DNA of 64,000 nt from Stenotrophomonas maltophilia (GTDB lineage: Bacteria; Pseudomonadota; Gammaproteobacteria; Xanthomonadales; Xanthomonadaceae): contig NZ_CP037858.1 in NCBI RefSeq assembly GCF_006974125.1, positions 62,001 to 126,000 on the forward strand, given 5' to 3'. The translations under genes and the position numbers were made by a program. The notes beneath the pieces were generated by a model that saw nothing but the letters and a program-made list of their open reading frames with translations, searched no databases and was not told where the DNA came from. Below, piece by piece: positions 9,591 through 18,241 of this stretch. Position 1 is the first letter of the stretch, and the number at the start of each line of letters is the position of its first letter.

Positions 9591-9653
9591 GTAGTGCCGG
9601 CCGCTGGCCGGCAACGGCAATGTGCAGGTTGCCGGCCAGCGGCCGGCACTGCC
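9591..9653. repeat. Inverted pair of GTAG-headed REP (SMAG-type) elements
   Basis: GTAG followed by tgccggccgctggccggca is mirrored at 9628-9651, giving two hairpins head to head just downstream of the ycgR-like gene. GTAG-headed repeats of this type are characteristic of Stenotrophomonas maltophilia. Two further hairpins with an atccacg..cgtggat-like form lie just before it (about 9519-9582). Confidence 0.8.
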
Positions 9654-9665
9654 GGTCGGGCGGTC

Positions 9666-10439
9666 CTACAGTTCGCCGTTGCGGCGGGCCTTGCGCTGGC
9701 GGTCGATGCGGAAGATGTAGCGCTGGATGGCGCTGTCGCCACCGCGCGGCAGGCTGTCAAAGCGCATGCCCACGCGCTTGACCTCGATGCCGTTGGGCTG
9801 TCGCTGCGGCAGCAGGTTGCAGACCACCAGTTCGATGTCCAGGTCCGGGCCATCGGGCAGCGACAGCTGCGCCGTGTAGCGCTTCTGCAGGCCGAACACG
9901 GCGCAGTCGTTGGGCACCACCACGGCCAGGCCACCACCGCTGATGTCCACCACCCGCATTGAAAGTGCTTCGGCGCGGGCTTCGCCGGGTGGCAGCAGCA
10001 GCTGTGGCGAGTCGGTGACGGGGGTCTCCAGCCGGTACAGCTCGCGGCGCTGCAGGTGCACCAGTTCGTCCGGCAACGGGGCGCGGAAGGCGACGTGGCC
10101 ATCGTTGTCCACGCGCTGCAGCGCGTGCAGGCGGAACCGCACAAGGACACGTTCAAGCTGGGCGAAGCAGAGCAGATGGTCGGCCTGCTCGGCGGCACGG
10201 TTCGATGCCTCCTGCGGGCTGCCGTCGAGCAGCAGGTAGTCTTCGTCCTCGTCGAGATCAAGCAGGGCGGTCGGGAACGAACGGTCCCGGCCGTCGATAT
10301 GCGCATTGATCAGTGATCGCTGGTCGATCAGCGAGCGCAGCAGCTGCCGCAGCTGGCGGGGGTTGCGGACCAGGAAGCGTTCGTCCGCGGCGTCGGCCGC
10401 GTGGACATCGTGCAGTTCAGTGTCGTGGCCGTCGGACAT
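9666..10439 (-). CDS. ycgR: YcgR-type flagellar brake, cyclic-di-GMP-binding PilZ protein
   Basis: This 257-residue protein has an N-terminal YcgR/PilZN domain (about 20-130: [19 protein letters not shown] ... [11 protein letters not shown]). A C-terminal PilZ domain follows with both cyclic-di-GMP motifs intact: the R..R motif in QRRELYRL and DxSxxG in DISGGG. In enterics, YcgR bound to cyclic-di-GMP acts on FliG/FliM or MotA to slow the motor; the same role is inferred here. It lies between MCP3 and cheW. A possible sigma28 -10 box (GCCGATAT, complement of 10495-10502) lies 56 bases upstream, but I find no matching -35. The locus also encodes a GGDEF-EAL protein and a second PilZ-like protein. 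Confidence 0.92.
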   Translation of the reverse strand: MSDGHDTELHDVHAADAADERFLVRNPRQLRQLLRSLIDQRSLINAHIDGRDRSFPTALLDLDEDEDYLLLDGSPQEASNRAAEQADHLLCFAQLERVLVRFRLHALQRVDNDGHVAFRAPLPDELVHLQRRELYRLETPVTDSPQLLLPPGEARAEALSMRVVDISGGGLAVVVPNDCAVFGLQKRYTAQLSLPDGPDLDIELVVCNLLPQRQPNGIEVKRVGMRFDSLPRGGDSAIQRYIFRIDRQRKARRNGEL

Positions 10440-10550
10440 GGAATCTGTGATCAGGGGCGGGCGCCAGCACGCGTTGGCGCGAGGCTCGATGGGGATATCG
10501 GCCTCTGCATTGGATTATGAAGTGAGATTTGCATCACTTTCCATGCGTAG

Positions 10551-10589
10551 GGGGTCAGATCCCTTCCCGTGGGAAGGGGATCTGACCCC
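10551..10589. repeat. GGGGTCAGATCC palindrome, copy 2
   Basis: A near-perfect palindrome, ggggtcagatccc...gggatctgacccc, with cttcccgtgggaag in the centre. It lies immediately after the MCP3 stop and may work as a bidirectional terminator. Confidence 0.8.
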
Positions 10590-10596
10590 GGGTACA

Positions 10597-12846
10597 TCAG
10601 AACTCCTGCCAATCACCCTCGGCAGCCAGCGCCGGCTGGGCGGCCGATGCGCGCAACGGTCGTGTCGGTGCTGCCTTGGTGGCGGGCAGAGCGGCCGCGA
10701 CCTGGCGTGGCTGCGGCGCATTTGCCAGCCGTGCCGGTGCAGCGGCGACGCCCTGCGATGCCAACCGGAAGCGCGCCACTGCCTCGCCCAGCTGCACGGC
10801 CTGGTCTTCCATCGCGCGTGCGGCCGCCGTGGCTTCCTCCACCAGCGCAGCGTTCTGCTGGGTGGTCTCGTCCATCTGCACCACGGTCTGGTTGACCTGC
10901 TCGATGCCGGCCGATTGTTCCTGCGAAGCCGCAGAGATCTCGGCCATGATGTCGGTCACGCGCTGCACCGAGGCGACGATCTCGCCCATGGTGCTGCCGG
11001 CCTGGTGCACCAGGCTGGAGCCTTCAGCGACCTTGCCGACCGAATCATCGATCAGGCCCTTGATCTCCTTGGCGGCAGCGGCCGAGCGCTGGGCCAGGGT
11101 ACGCACTTCGCTGGCGACCACGGCGAAGCCGCGGCCCTGTTCACCGGCACGCGCGGCTTCCACTGCAGCATTCAGCGCCAGGATGTTGGTCTGGAAGGCG
11201 ATGCCGTCGATGACCGAGATGATCTCGGCGATCTTCTTCGACGAGGCTTCGATGGCCGACATCGTGCTGACCACCTGGCCGACCACTTCACCGCCCTGCG
11301 AGGCGACGCCATGCGCGCCGATGGCGAGCTGGTTGGCCTGGCGGGCGTGCTCGGCGTTCTGGCGCACGGTGGAGGTCAGTTCCTCCATCGAGGCGGCGGT
11401 TTCTTCCAGATTGGCGGCCTGCTGCTCGGTACGGCGCGACAGATCACTGTTGCCCGAAGCAATCTCGCCGGCGGCCAGGGTGATGCTGCTGGCGCTGGCC
11501 TGGATCTGGCCGACGATCTGGGTCAGCTGTGCAACGGTGGTGTTGGCGTCGTCACGCATGCGTGCGAACACGCCGTTGAACTGGCCGTCCATGCGTGCGG
11601 TCAGGTCGCCGGCGGCGATCGACTGCAGCAGCTGCGAGAGCTGGCCGAGGTTGCCGTCGGCCACCTGCATCATGCTGTTGAGCTGCTCGATCATCACGCG
11701 GAAATCGTGATCGAAACGCTGCGCATCACCGCGCTGGCTGAAGTCGCCGGCGGCGGCGGCCGAGGCCAGCTGCTGGATCTGCGTGTTGATGGCCAGCAGG
11801 CTGGCCTTGGCCGCATCCATCGACTCGTGCAGGATCGCGCGGCTGCCCGGCAGGCGGCGTGCGTCCGGGGCAAGGTTGCCGGTGGCGTACTGGTTGAGCA
11901 CGTCGATGGCATCGCGGATCGAGTCGAGATGCTCGAAGATGACCGTGTTGATGCCGCTGGCCAGCTGCCCGTAGACGCCCGGGAAGTCTTCCGGAATGCG
12001 GTGGCTGATGTCCGGGCCGGCGTGCATCTGCGCCATCAGCTGGGTCTGCTCGGAGAAGCGGCGCAGCATCGCGGTCATTTCGGTGGTGGCCGCCAGCATG
12101 CGGCCAGCCTCGTCCTTGCCGGTGCTCTGGGTGGTGACGCTGAGGTCGCCGCGTGCGACGGCCTGGATGGCGTTCACGGCCTTGCCGAGCGGGCCGACCA
12201 CGGCGCGTGAGATGACCACCGCCAGGGTTGCGGCGACCACAACCAGCAATACGACGGCGGCAATGATAGCCAGCATGCTGTTGCGGTGGGTGGCATTGGC
12301 GTTGTCGATCTTGCCCTGCATCAGCGAGCTGCTGTACGCGCCCAGTGCCTTGAGGTCTTCAAAGGCTTTGCGGCGCAGTGGGCGCGACTGGTCGTCGGAG
12401 ATCTGCCGTGCGACGACGCCATCGCCGGCGGTGGCCGCTTCGCGCAGCTTGGCATTGGCTGCGAAGTAGCCATCGACGTCGGCCTGCACGGCGCGGTAGA
12501 GCTCGCGCTCCTTGGCGCCGGCCGGCAGCTTGGCGTACGCGGCCAGCTGTTCGCGCACGACGGCGGCGGTGTCGTCCATGCGCTTGTTGTAGTCGGCCAC
12601 CTTCTCGGGCTGGTCCAGCATGCTCAGCTGGGCCAGCTCATAGGTACGGAACTCACCCAGCTGCGAGCGCACTTCGCCGAGGTACTGCACGGACGGAATA
12701 TCGTTGGAGGCCATGGCGCTCAGCTGCGCGTTGGCCTCGGACAGGCGGACCAGGGCGAAGGCACCCAGTACGACGGTCATCAGGGTGGTGAGGGTGAACC
12801 CCACGGCCAGCTTGCGGGCGATGGGCAGATCGTGGAACCACTTCAT
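10597..12846 (-). CDS. Methyl-accepting chemotaxis protein (MCP3), four-helix-bundle sensor
   Basis: This is a 749-residue receptor. It has a membrane segment at about 12-33, a periplasmic all-helical region of about 150 residues (4HB_MCP type) and a second membrane segment at about 190-212. HAMP follows ([23 protein letters not shown]), then a second HAMP-like stretch ([22 protein letters not shown], shared with MCP1) and the signalling hairpin with the conserved tip. The C-terminus is DWQEF. The ligand is not predictable. A strong sigma28 promoter lies at 12956-12982. The cheA terminator region lies further upstream, so MCP3 is probably its own transcription unit. Confidence 0.95.
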   Translation of the reverse strand: MKWFHDLPIARKLAVGFTLTTLMTVVLGAFALVRLSEANAQLSAMASNDIPSVQYLGEVRSQLGEFRTYELAQLSMLDQPEKVADYNKRMDDTAAVVREQLAAYAKLPAGAKERELYRAVQADVDGYFAANAKLREAATAGDGVVARQISDDQSRPLRRKAFEDLKALGAYSSSLMQGKIDNANATHRNSMLAIIAAVVLLVVVAATLAVVISRAVVGPLGKAVNAIQAVARGDLSVTTQSTGKDEAGRMLAATTEMTAMLRRFSEQTQLMAQMHAGPDISHRIPEDFPGVYGQLASGINTVIFEHLDSIRDAIDVLNQYATGNLAPDARRLPGSRAILHESMDAAKASLLAINTQIQQLASAAAAGDFSQRGDAQRFDHDFRVMIEQLNSMMQVADGNLGQLSQLLQSIAAGDLTARMDGQFNGVFARMRDDANTTVAQLTQIVGQIQASASSITLAAGEIASGNSDLSRRTEQQAANLEETAASMEELTSTVRQNAEHARQANQLAIGAHGVASQGGEVVGQVVSTMSAIEASSKKIAEIISVIDGIAFQTNILALNAAVEAARAGEQGRGFAVVASEVRTLAQRSAAAAKEIKGLIDDSVGKVAEGSSLVHQAGSTMGEIVASVQRVTDIMAEISAASQEQSAGIEQVNQTVVQMDETTQQNAALVEEATAAARAMEDQAVQLGEAVARFRLASQGVAAAPARLANAPQPRQVAAALPATKAAPTRPLRASAAQPALAAEGDWQEF

Positions 12847-12955
12847 GCAGGATGCTCCAGGTGGGCAGGGCGCCGGCGCTGTTGCGTCGGCTGGGGGTGG
12901 TTGCAGAGCGAACGGTGGTGCCCGGTGGGGGTTCGGTGACGGCCGTCATTGCGGA

Positions 12956-12982
12956 ATAACGGCGTGACCTGCGCGGACTTTA
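12956..12982 (-). promoter_or_regulatory. Sigma28 promoter of MCP3
   Basis: TAAAGTCC-N11-GCCGTTAT on the minus strand, with exact spacing. It is 110 bases upstream of the ATG, implying a leader of about 100 nucleotides. Confidence 0.75.
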
Positions 12983-13106
12983 TGGACGCAGGTCACATTC
13001 GGATGCGTAGGGATGAAGGCGCGAAAGTCGCGTAGTGACGGGGCTTTCGCTTGCGTGACGTGGTTGTATGCGCAAGCGCGGCACCGACAGAGTTCACAGA
13101 AGGGAT

Positions 13107-13145
13107 GAGGTCAGATCCCTTTCCCTTGAAAAGGAATCTGACCCC
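13107..13145. repeat. GGGGTCAGATCC palindrome, diverged copy 3
   Basis: gaggtcagatccctttccc...aaaggaatctgacccc: the same family as 5599 and 10551, with mismatches in both arms. It lies just past the cheA terminator. Confidence 0.75.
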
Positions 13146-13173
13146 GGGTGGGACCCCTTGCCATAGCGTGCAC

Positions 13174-13206
13174 AAACAAAAACCGCCGCCCCGAGGGGCG
13201 GCGGTT
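13174..13206 (-). terminator. Rho-independent terminator of the STAS-cheY-cheA operon
   Basis: The minus strand has a perfect 12-bp stem (AACCGCCGCCCC / GGGGCGGCGGTT) with a minimal loop, followed by a TTTGTTTG tract. It lies 22 bases after the cheA stop. Confidence 0.9.
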
Positions 13207-13227
13207 CTGGACAGCCTGCAAGGGAAA

Positions 13228-15219
13228 TCAGGCGGCCTGCGGCATCCGCAGCGAGCGTACCAGGCCGCCGATGTCGACGATCAGAGCCACGCGGCCATCG
13301 CCGAGGATGGTGGCGCCGGACACCCCGCCGATGCGGCGGTAGTTGTTCTCGATGTTCTTCACCACCACCTGCTGCTGGCCGACCAGCTCGTCCACTTCCA
13401 GTGCGATCTTCTGGCCATCGCCTTCGACCACAACCACCAGCGATTCGCTGCCCGGTGCACGGTTGCCGTAGCCGTAGTACTCGCTCAGCGAGAGGATGGG
13501 CAGGTACTCGCCACGTACGCGCAGCACGCGGCCTTCGCCGGCCATGCTGCGGATGTCCTCGGCCTGCGGCTGCAGGGCCTCCAGAACGTAGGCCAGTGGC
13601 AGGATCAGCGTCTCGCCCGCCACCGCTACGGTCATGCCATCGAGGATGGCCAGGGTGAGTGGCAGGCGGATCAGCGTGCGGGTGCCGGCGCCGAGGCTGC
13701 TTTCGATCTGCACCTCGCCACCCAGCGCCTGGATGTTGCGGCGGACCACGTCCATGCCGACGCCGCGCCCGGACAGATCGGTGACCGCATCGGCGGTGGA
13801 GAAGCCGGGTTGGAAGATCAGGTCCCAGACCTGCGAATCGGTCGGGTTGTCCGGCACCGCCAGGCCGCGTTCGTGGGCCTTGGCCAGGATCTTGGCCCGA
13901 TCCAGGCCGCGGCCGTCGTCGCTCACTTCGATGACGATGTGCCCGCCCTGGTGCGATGCGGCCAGGGTGATCGTGCCGGTCTCGTCCTTGCCGGCGCCGC
14001 GACGCACGTCGGGCATTTCCAGGCCGTGGTCGATCGAATTGCGCACCAGGTGCACCAGCGGATCGGCGATCTTCTCGATCAGGCCCTTGTCCAGCTCGGT
14101 GCCTTCGCCGACGGTGCGCAGGCGCACCTGCTTGCCCAGGCGGCTGGACAGGTCGCGGACCAGGCGCGGGAAGCGGCGGAACACCGCATCGACCGGCAGC
14201 ATGCGCACGCCGATCACCGCTTCCTGCAGGTCGCGGGTATTGCGTTCCAGCTGGTCCAGGCCGGCGAACAGGCTCTCGGCGTGGACCGGGTCCAGCGCGT
14301 GCGAGACCTGCTTGAGCATGGCCTGGGTGATGACCAGTTCGCCGACCAGGTTGATCAGCGCATCGACCTTGTCGACGCTGACGCGGATCGAGGTCTCGGC
14401 TTCCTGGCTGGCCGTGCCGCTGGCAGCGGGTGCAGCAGGCGCTGCCGGTGCGACGGCAGCAGGTGTGGAAGGGGCTGCTGCAACGGGTGCCTGGGTAGCC
14501 AGGCTCGGCGGCGCTGCCGGACGGATGTCCAGCTCGCAGTCGTCCAGTACCCAGGCGAAGGTGTCTTCGATTTTGCTGCGCGGCACCTTGCCGACCAGGC
14601 CGAGGTCCCATGCCAGGTGGGCCTCGAGCGGGTCGAGCTGGGCAAAGCCGGGCAGGCGCTCCATGCGCGCGGCCACCTGCAGCGAACCGAGGTGTTCCAG
14701 TTCGCGGATGATGCGCAACGGGTCGTTGCCGCTCATGAACAACGACGGTGCCGGGGTGAAGCCGATCTGCCAGGCTTCCGGCGTATCGTCCACTTTGGCT
14801 GCGACAGCGGCCGGCGCGCTCGCTGCGGCCTGGCCGGAGAGAACGGCTTCCAGGCGTGCCTTCACCGCGGCAACAGCGGCGGGGTCGGCGGCCTGTCCGT
14901 GTTCGGCTTCGCGCAGCAGGGCGCGCAGCACGTCCACCGATGACAGCATGGCATCGACGGCGTGGCCTTCCAGGGCCCGCTTGCCGGCACGCAGCTCATC
15001 GAGCAGCGTTTCCAGCACGTGGGTCAGGCCGGCGATGGCATCGAAGCCGAACGTGCCTGCGCCGCCCTTGATGGAGTGGGCGGCGCGGAACACCGAATTG
15101 ATGATCTCCGCGTCCTGCTGCCCCGATTCCAGGGCCAGCAGGCCAGCCTCCATCGCGTCGAGGCCTTCGCGGCTCTCCTCGAAGAAGGTGGCGTGGAAGC
15201 GTTGCAGGTCCATGCTCAT
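13228..15219 (-). CDS. cheA: CheA histidine kinase of the F7-like chemosensory system
   Basis: This is a 663-residue kinase with the full P1-P5 layout. P1 has the phosphorylated His48 in AAHSIKGGAGTFGF. A CheY/CheB-docking P2 domain is present (about 160-240, including GNDPLRIIRELEHLG). After an Ala/Pro linker come P3 (dimerisation), P4 (ATP binding, with LVRNSIDHGLE, DDGRGL, GFSTADAVTDLSGRGVGMDVV) and P5 (CheW-like, ending at VRSLRMPQAA). It phosphorylates CheY and CheB. It differs from the other CheA (20103-21932), which has no obvious P2. It follows STAS and cheY in one operon and ends at a strong terminator. Confidence 0.96.
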   Translation of the reverse strand: MSMDLQRFHATFFEESREGLDAMEAGLLALESGQQDAEIINSVFRAAHSIKGGAGTFGFDAIAGLTHVLETLLDELRAGKRALEGHAVDAMLSSVDVLRALLREAEHGQAADPAAVAAVKARLEAVLSGQAAASAPAAVAAKVDDTPEAWQIGFTPAPSLFMSGNDPLRIIRELEHLGSLQVAARMERLPGFAQLDPLEAHLAWDLGLVGKVPRSKIEDTFAWVLDDCELDIRPAAPPSLATQAPVAAAPSTPAAVAPAAPAAPAASGTASQEAETSIRVSVDKVDALINLVGELVITQAMLKQVSHALDPVHAESLFAGLDQLERNTRDLQEAVIGVRMLPVDAVFRRFPRLVRDLSSRLGKQVRLRTVGEGTELDKGLIEKIADPLVHLVRNSIDHGLEMPDVRRGAGKDETGTITLAASHQGGHIVIEVSDDGRGLDRAKILAKAHERGLAVPDNPTDSQVWDLIFQPGFSTADAVTDLSGRGVGMDVVRRNIQALGGEVQIESSLGAGTRTLIRLPLTLAILDGMTVAVAGETLILPLAYVLEALQPQAEDIRSMAGEGRVLRVRGEYLPILSLSEYYGYGNRAPGSESLVVVVEGDGQKIALEVDELVGQQQVVVKNIENNYRRIGGVSGATILGDGRVALIVDIGGLVRSLRMPQAA

Positions 15220-15264
15220 GGCAGTGGTGGTCCGGAAGCGAAGAGGGGGAGCGGTGCGGGGCGA

Positions 15265-15630
15265 TCAGCCCAGCACTTTCTGCACGGTGGCGACCAGCTG
15301 TTCCGGATTGAACGGCTTGACCAGCCAGCCGGTGGCGCCGGCGGCCTTGCCTTCGGACTTCTTGTCGGCGGCCGATTCAGTGGTCAGCATCAGCAGCGGG
15401 GTGAACTTGTAGTCCGGCAACTGGCGCAGTTCGCGGATCAGCGCGATGCCGTCCATGTTCGGCATGTTGACGTCGGTGACCACCGCATTGAAGCGCTGGC
15501 CCTTGGCGCGACCGAGCGCGACCGCGCCGTCTTCGGCTTCTTCGACGGCAAAACCGGCCGAGGTGAGGGCGAAGGAAACCATCTGGCGCATCGACGCCGA
15601 ATCGTCCACCACCAAGATACGTGCGCTCAT
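15265..15630 (-). CDS. cheY: CheY-family response regulator (F7-like system)
   Basis: This 121-residue single receiver domain has the acidic pair in ILVVDDSASMRQM, the phosphorylated Asp in VVTDVNMPNMDG (about residue 53), Thr in MLTTESA and Lys in LVKPFNPEQL. It lies between the STAS gene (ATGA overlap) and cheA (45-base gap). It resembles the receivers that accompany E. coli-type CheA with a P2 domain more than the motor-binding CheY at 22540-22932. It may therefore serve as a phosphate sink or act on the STAS protein or CheB branch rather than the motor; that is inference. Confidence 0.93.
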   Translation of the reverse strand: MSARILVVDDSASMRQMVSFALTSAGFAVEEAEDGAVALGRAKGQRFNAVVTDVNMPNMDGIALIRELRQLPDYKFTPLLMLTTESAADKKSEGKAAGATGWLVKPFNPEQLVATVQKVLG

Positions 15631-15935
15631 GCAGCGTTCTCCACAGATTTCAGGTTGTCATGGGTTACGTCCAGGCCCAGGGCCTGGGTGACGCCCAGCA
15701 GGCGTGCGGCGTCACGGAAGGTTGCGGTGCAACCGTGGAAGCCGGTGCCCAGGCCTGCCTCGCGGCGGGCCTGCACGAATGCACACAGCACCTGCACGGC
15801 GGCCGTGTGGATGCGGGCGACCTGGCTTGCATCCAGGGTCAGCTCGCCTGCCTGCGCCACCAGCGGGGCGAGGCGGTTCTTGAGCTCGGTGCTGCTCTCG
15901 ATGCCGAGATCCTCACCCAGTTCGACAGTGCTCAT
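15627..15935 (-). CDS. STAS-domain protein, first gene of the cheY-cheA operon
   Basis: This is a 102-residue protein consisting of one STAS (anti-sigma factor antagonist-like) domain. The segment LDASQVARIHTAAVQVLCAF aligns with the SpoIIAA signature around its regulatory Ser; here the corresponding residue is Thr44. The ATG at 15935 is preceded by a GGAG ribosome site 5 bases away, which favours it over a TTG 15 bases upstream. The stop overlaps cheY by ATGA. A sigma28 promoter lies just upstream. Which switch or anti-sigma partner it has is not visible; no HPK-type kinase (RsbW/SpoIIAB) gene is nearby. Confidence 0.88.
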   Translation of the reverse strand: MSTVELGEDLGIESSTELKNRLAPLVAQAGELTLDASQVARIHTAAVQVLCAFVQARREAGLGTGFHGCTATFRDAARLLGVTQALGLDVTHDNLKSVENAA

Positions 15936-15965
15936 CGTTGCTCCGGACAAACGGTTCCGTGATCC

Positions 15966-15992
15966 ATAACGGCACCCCGGCAGGGTTCTTTA
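15966..15992 (-). promoter_or_regulatory. Sigma28 promoter of the STAS-cheY-cheA operon
   Basis: TAAAGAAC-N11-GCCGTTAT on the minus strand. It lies 31 bases upstream of the STAS gene ATG. Confidence 0.75.
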
Positions 15993-16029
15993 GAAGAATC
16001 GACGCGGTGCGTCGTTGCGGTCGCTGCTG

Positions 16030-16216
16030 AAAAGGGGACGGAGGGGATTAAGTCGCAAATTCCCGCGTCCCTCTGCGACTGCCAGTAGCAACGGCGACCG
16101 CGCAGTGGGGACGTAAGGTGTTGATCCAACGGATCAACTCCTTGCGTCCCCGACAGACACCGCGTCGGCGCAAAGCGCCGAGCCAGTTGCGACTTAATCC
16201 CCTCCGTCCCCTTTTT
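16030..16216. repeat. MITE-like element with about 29-base terminal inverted repeats
   Basis: Left arm 16030-16058 (aaaaggggacggaggggatt, then aagtcgcaa) is the exact complement of right arm 16188-16216. The 187-base element contains a strong inner hairpin, ggggacgtaagg.gttgatcc / ggatcaac.cctt.cgtcccc (16107-16151). It has no coding capacity. Its right end lies 6 bases from the parP stop and may serve as parP's terminator. Elements with such ends recur in Xanthomonadaceae genomes. Confidence 0.8.
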
Positions 16217-16222
16217 TTCCGC

Positions 16223-17458
16223 TCAACTCAACAGCCGTGTGGCGTCCAGCAGGATCATCGGGCGCTGGCTGACCCGGGCGACGCCGCGGAACAGATCATT
16301 GGAGATCTGGCAGATGCGGGCGGTATCCGGGGGTTCGATCTGCGAATCGGTGAGGTTGGCGACATCTTCCACGGCCGACACACGCAGGCCGATGGTCTCG
16401 CCATCCTCTTCCAGCACCACGATGCGGGTCTGGGCATCGTCTTCCGCCGCCGCGGCGCCGAGGTGCAGGCCGAGGTCCATTACCGGTACCACCTGGCCAC
16501 GCAGGTTCATGATCCCGAGCATCGCCGGTGCGGTGCCGCGCAGCGGCAGCAGCGGCACCGGCAGCACGACCTCCTGCACCTTCAGCAGTTCCAGTGCATA
16601 GGCCTGGGTGCCGCAGCGCAGGCGCAGCCAGCGCGAAGTACGCTCGCCGGCGCGACGGTTCTGCGGATGCGGACTGCTGGCGGGCTGGTGCGCCTGTGCC
16701 TGCAGCTCCTGCCAGGTGCCGGGACGGCTGGTGGCCGGAGCATCCACGGCAACGCGCGGGGGCGGCGCGGCGGCGGCGCGTGCTGCTGGGACAGCCGGAG
16801 CGGGTGCAGGGCGCGGTGCCGGGGGGGCGACCACGGCCGGTGGCGGCGTGGGGACATCCTCGCCACCGGCGGCGGCTTCGAATGCTGCCTGCAGGCCAGG
16901 GCTGTCAGTGTGGGCGAGGTGATGGCTGTCGGCCGCGTCGGTCTCGTAGATCACTTCGTCGGGCAGGTCGTCCCAGGTGGGCTCTGGGCCACTCGTTGCC
17001 GCCGGAGCTGCTACGGGCTCCGTTTCGTGGATTACCTCATCGGGCAGGTCGTCCCAGGTCGGTTCGCGCTCGGGAGCGGCGACCGGCATTGCGGCGGCCT
17101 CGAATGCGGCTTCCAGTGCTGCGTTGTCCTCTGCCGGGGCAGCGGCAACAGTCTCCGTTTCGTAGATCACCTCGTCCGGCAGATCGTCCCAGGTCGGCTC
17201 GCGTTCGGGTGCAACAGTGGCGGCCTCGAATGCGGCTTCCAGTGCTGCGTCGTCCTCTGCCGGGGCGGCAGCAACAGTCCCCGTCTCGTAGATCACTTCG
17301 GCCGGCAGATCTTCCCATGTCGGCTCGCGTTCGGCGTCCGCTGCAATCGCCGGGCACGCTTCGTCGCTGGCCGGCGGCGGTGCAGCCGGTGGCGCCACGG
17401 CAATCGCTTCGCCCAGCAGTTCGTCCAGGTAGTCGTCCAGTACACCGGTGCTATTCAT
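16223..17458 (-). CDS. parP: ParP-like protein: CheW domain with a long repeated N-terminal extension
   Basis: This is a 411-residue protein. Residues about 270-411 form a CheW-like domain (LRLRCGTQAYALELLKVQEV, MLGIMNLRGQVVPVMDL, VSAVEDV). The N-terminal part is acidic and Ala/Pro rich. It carries four copies of a 14-residue motif, EPTWDDLPDEVIYE (one variant TWEDLPAEV). Three of the copies are followed at varying distance by an AALEAAFEAA-type helix. The gene follows the ParA-type ATPase gene with an ATGA overlap, which fixes the start. In Vibrio, ParP joins ParC to CheA through a CheW-like domain and holds arrays at the pole. The motif repeats are the likely contact site for ParC or another polar factor, but that is inference. 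Confidence 0.85.
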   Translation of the reverse strand: MNSTGVLDDYLDELLGEAIAVAPPAAPPPASDEACPAIAADAEREPTWEDLPAEVIYETGTVAAAPAEDDAALEAAFEAATVAPEREPTWDDLPDEVIYETETVAAAPAEDNAALEAAFEAAAMPVAAPEREPTWDDLPDEVIHETEPVAAPAATSGPEPTWDDLPDEVIYETDAADSHHLAHTDSPGLQAAFEAAAGGEDVPTPPPAVVAPPAPRPAPAPAVPAARAAAAPPPRVAVDAPATSRPGTWQELQAQAHQPASSPHPQNRRAGERTSRWLRLRCGTQAYALELLKVQEVVLPVPLLPLRGTAPAMLGIMNLRGQVVPVMDLGLHLGAAAAEDDAQTRIVVLEEDGETIGLRVSAVEDVANLTDSQIEPPDTARICQISNDLFRGVARVSQRPMILLDATRLLS

Positions 17459-18237
17459 GCGGCCTGCTCCAGCGCGCGGGCATCCTCGCCGAGGATCCAG
17501 TTCAGGGCGCGGCGGTAGGCGGCCAGGCCACGGCCCGGGTAATCTTCGCCGACGCTGGGCAGGGTGAGGCCTGCGGCATTGCTGATGCGGGTGTCGATCG
17601 GAATCGCGTCTTCCCACACCCGGGTGCCGTGACGATCCTGCATGGTGCGCAGCGATTCGTTGCCGGCGCGGGTGCGGCGGTCGAACAGGGTCGGCAGGAT
17701 CGAGATCGGCAGGGGGCGGCGGCGCGAGCGCTCGACCATCTCGCCGGTGCGGACCATGCCGTCCAGGCCATGCAGGGCCAGCGGCTCGGCCTGGGTGGGG
17801 ATGATCAGGCGGTCGGCGGCGGCCAGCGCGTTGATCATCAACAGGCCAAGGGTGGGGGCACAGTCCAGCAGGATGTAGTCGTGCTGGCCCTGGTGACGCG
17901 CCAGTGCGTTCTGCAGGGCCAGGCCGAGGCCGGGTTGGTTGGCGCTGCGGCGCTCCAGCGTGGCCAGCGCCGACTGCGCGCAGACATAGTCCAGGCCGTG
18001 GATGTTGCTGGCATGGCACAGGCTGGAAAGATCCGCCGGCGGGGCGCCGAACAGTTCCAGTACGCCGGCCGGCGGCGGATCCACCGGCACGCCGAAAGCG
18101 CGGCTGAGCGAGGCATGCGGATCAAGGTCGATCAGCAGCACGCGATGGCCAAGCGCGGCCAGGCCACGGCCGAGGGCGAGGGTGGTGGTGGTCTTGCCGA
18201 CTCCGCCCTTCTGGTTGGCGACTGCCCAGATGCGCAT
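17455..18237 (-). CDS. parC: ParC-type ParA-family ATPase for polar placement of chemosensory arrays
   Basis: This 260-residue protein has the deviant Walker A motif KGGVGKTTTTLAL (residues 10-22). It also has LLIDLDPHASLS (Walker A') and the Walker B-type YILLDCAPTLGLL. It lacks a DNA-binding helix-turn-helix extension. No parB partner is nearby, so plasmid or chromosome partition is unlikely. Its position after motC-motD and before a CheW-like gene is the arrangement of Pseudomonas PA1462 and Vibrio ParC, which localise chemotaxis arrays to the pole. It starts 4 bases after the motD stop. Confidence 0.9.
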   Translation of the reverse strand: MRIWAVANQKGGVGKTTTTLALGRGLAALGHRVLLIDLDPHASLSRAFGVPVDPPPAGVLELFGAPPADLSSLCHASNIHGLDYVCAQSALATLERRSANQPGLGLALQNALARHQGQHDYILLDCAPTLGLLMINALAAADRLIIPTQAEPLALHGLDGMVRTGEMVERSRRRPLPISILPTLFDRRTRAGNESLRTMQDRHGTRVWEDAIPIDTRISNAAGLTLPSVGEDYPGRGLAAYRRALNWILGEDARALEQAA

Positions 18238-18241
18238 CGGT

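Larger units (their letters stand above)
12847..13227. other. 381-base intergenic region between cheA and MCP3
   Basis: There is no gene here. It holds the MCP3 sigma28 promoter, a diverged GGGGTCAGATCC palindrome and the cheA terminator, each listed separately. The stretch 12847-12955 is the MCP3 leader and nothing further is seen in it. Confidence 0.8.

Noticed and set aside
10495..10521. Sigma28 promoter for the ycgR-like gene
   Set aside because: A good GCCGATAT -10 is present, but no -35 at N10-N12 resembles TAAA.
16223..18019. ParP with a 190-residue N-terminal extension
   Set aside because: The extra part overlaps parC out of frame; the ATG at 17458 overlaps the parC stop by ATGA and starts the acidic N-terminus.
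17455..18237. Plasmid or chromosome partition ParA
   Set aside because: There is no ParB gene or DNA-binding extension; the motCD and CheW-like neighbours indicate array-positioning ParC.
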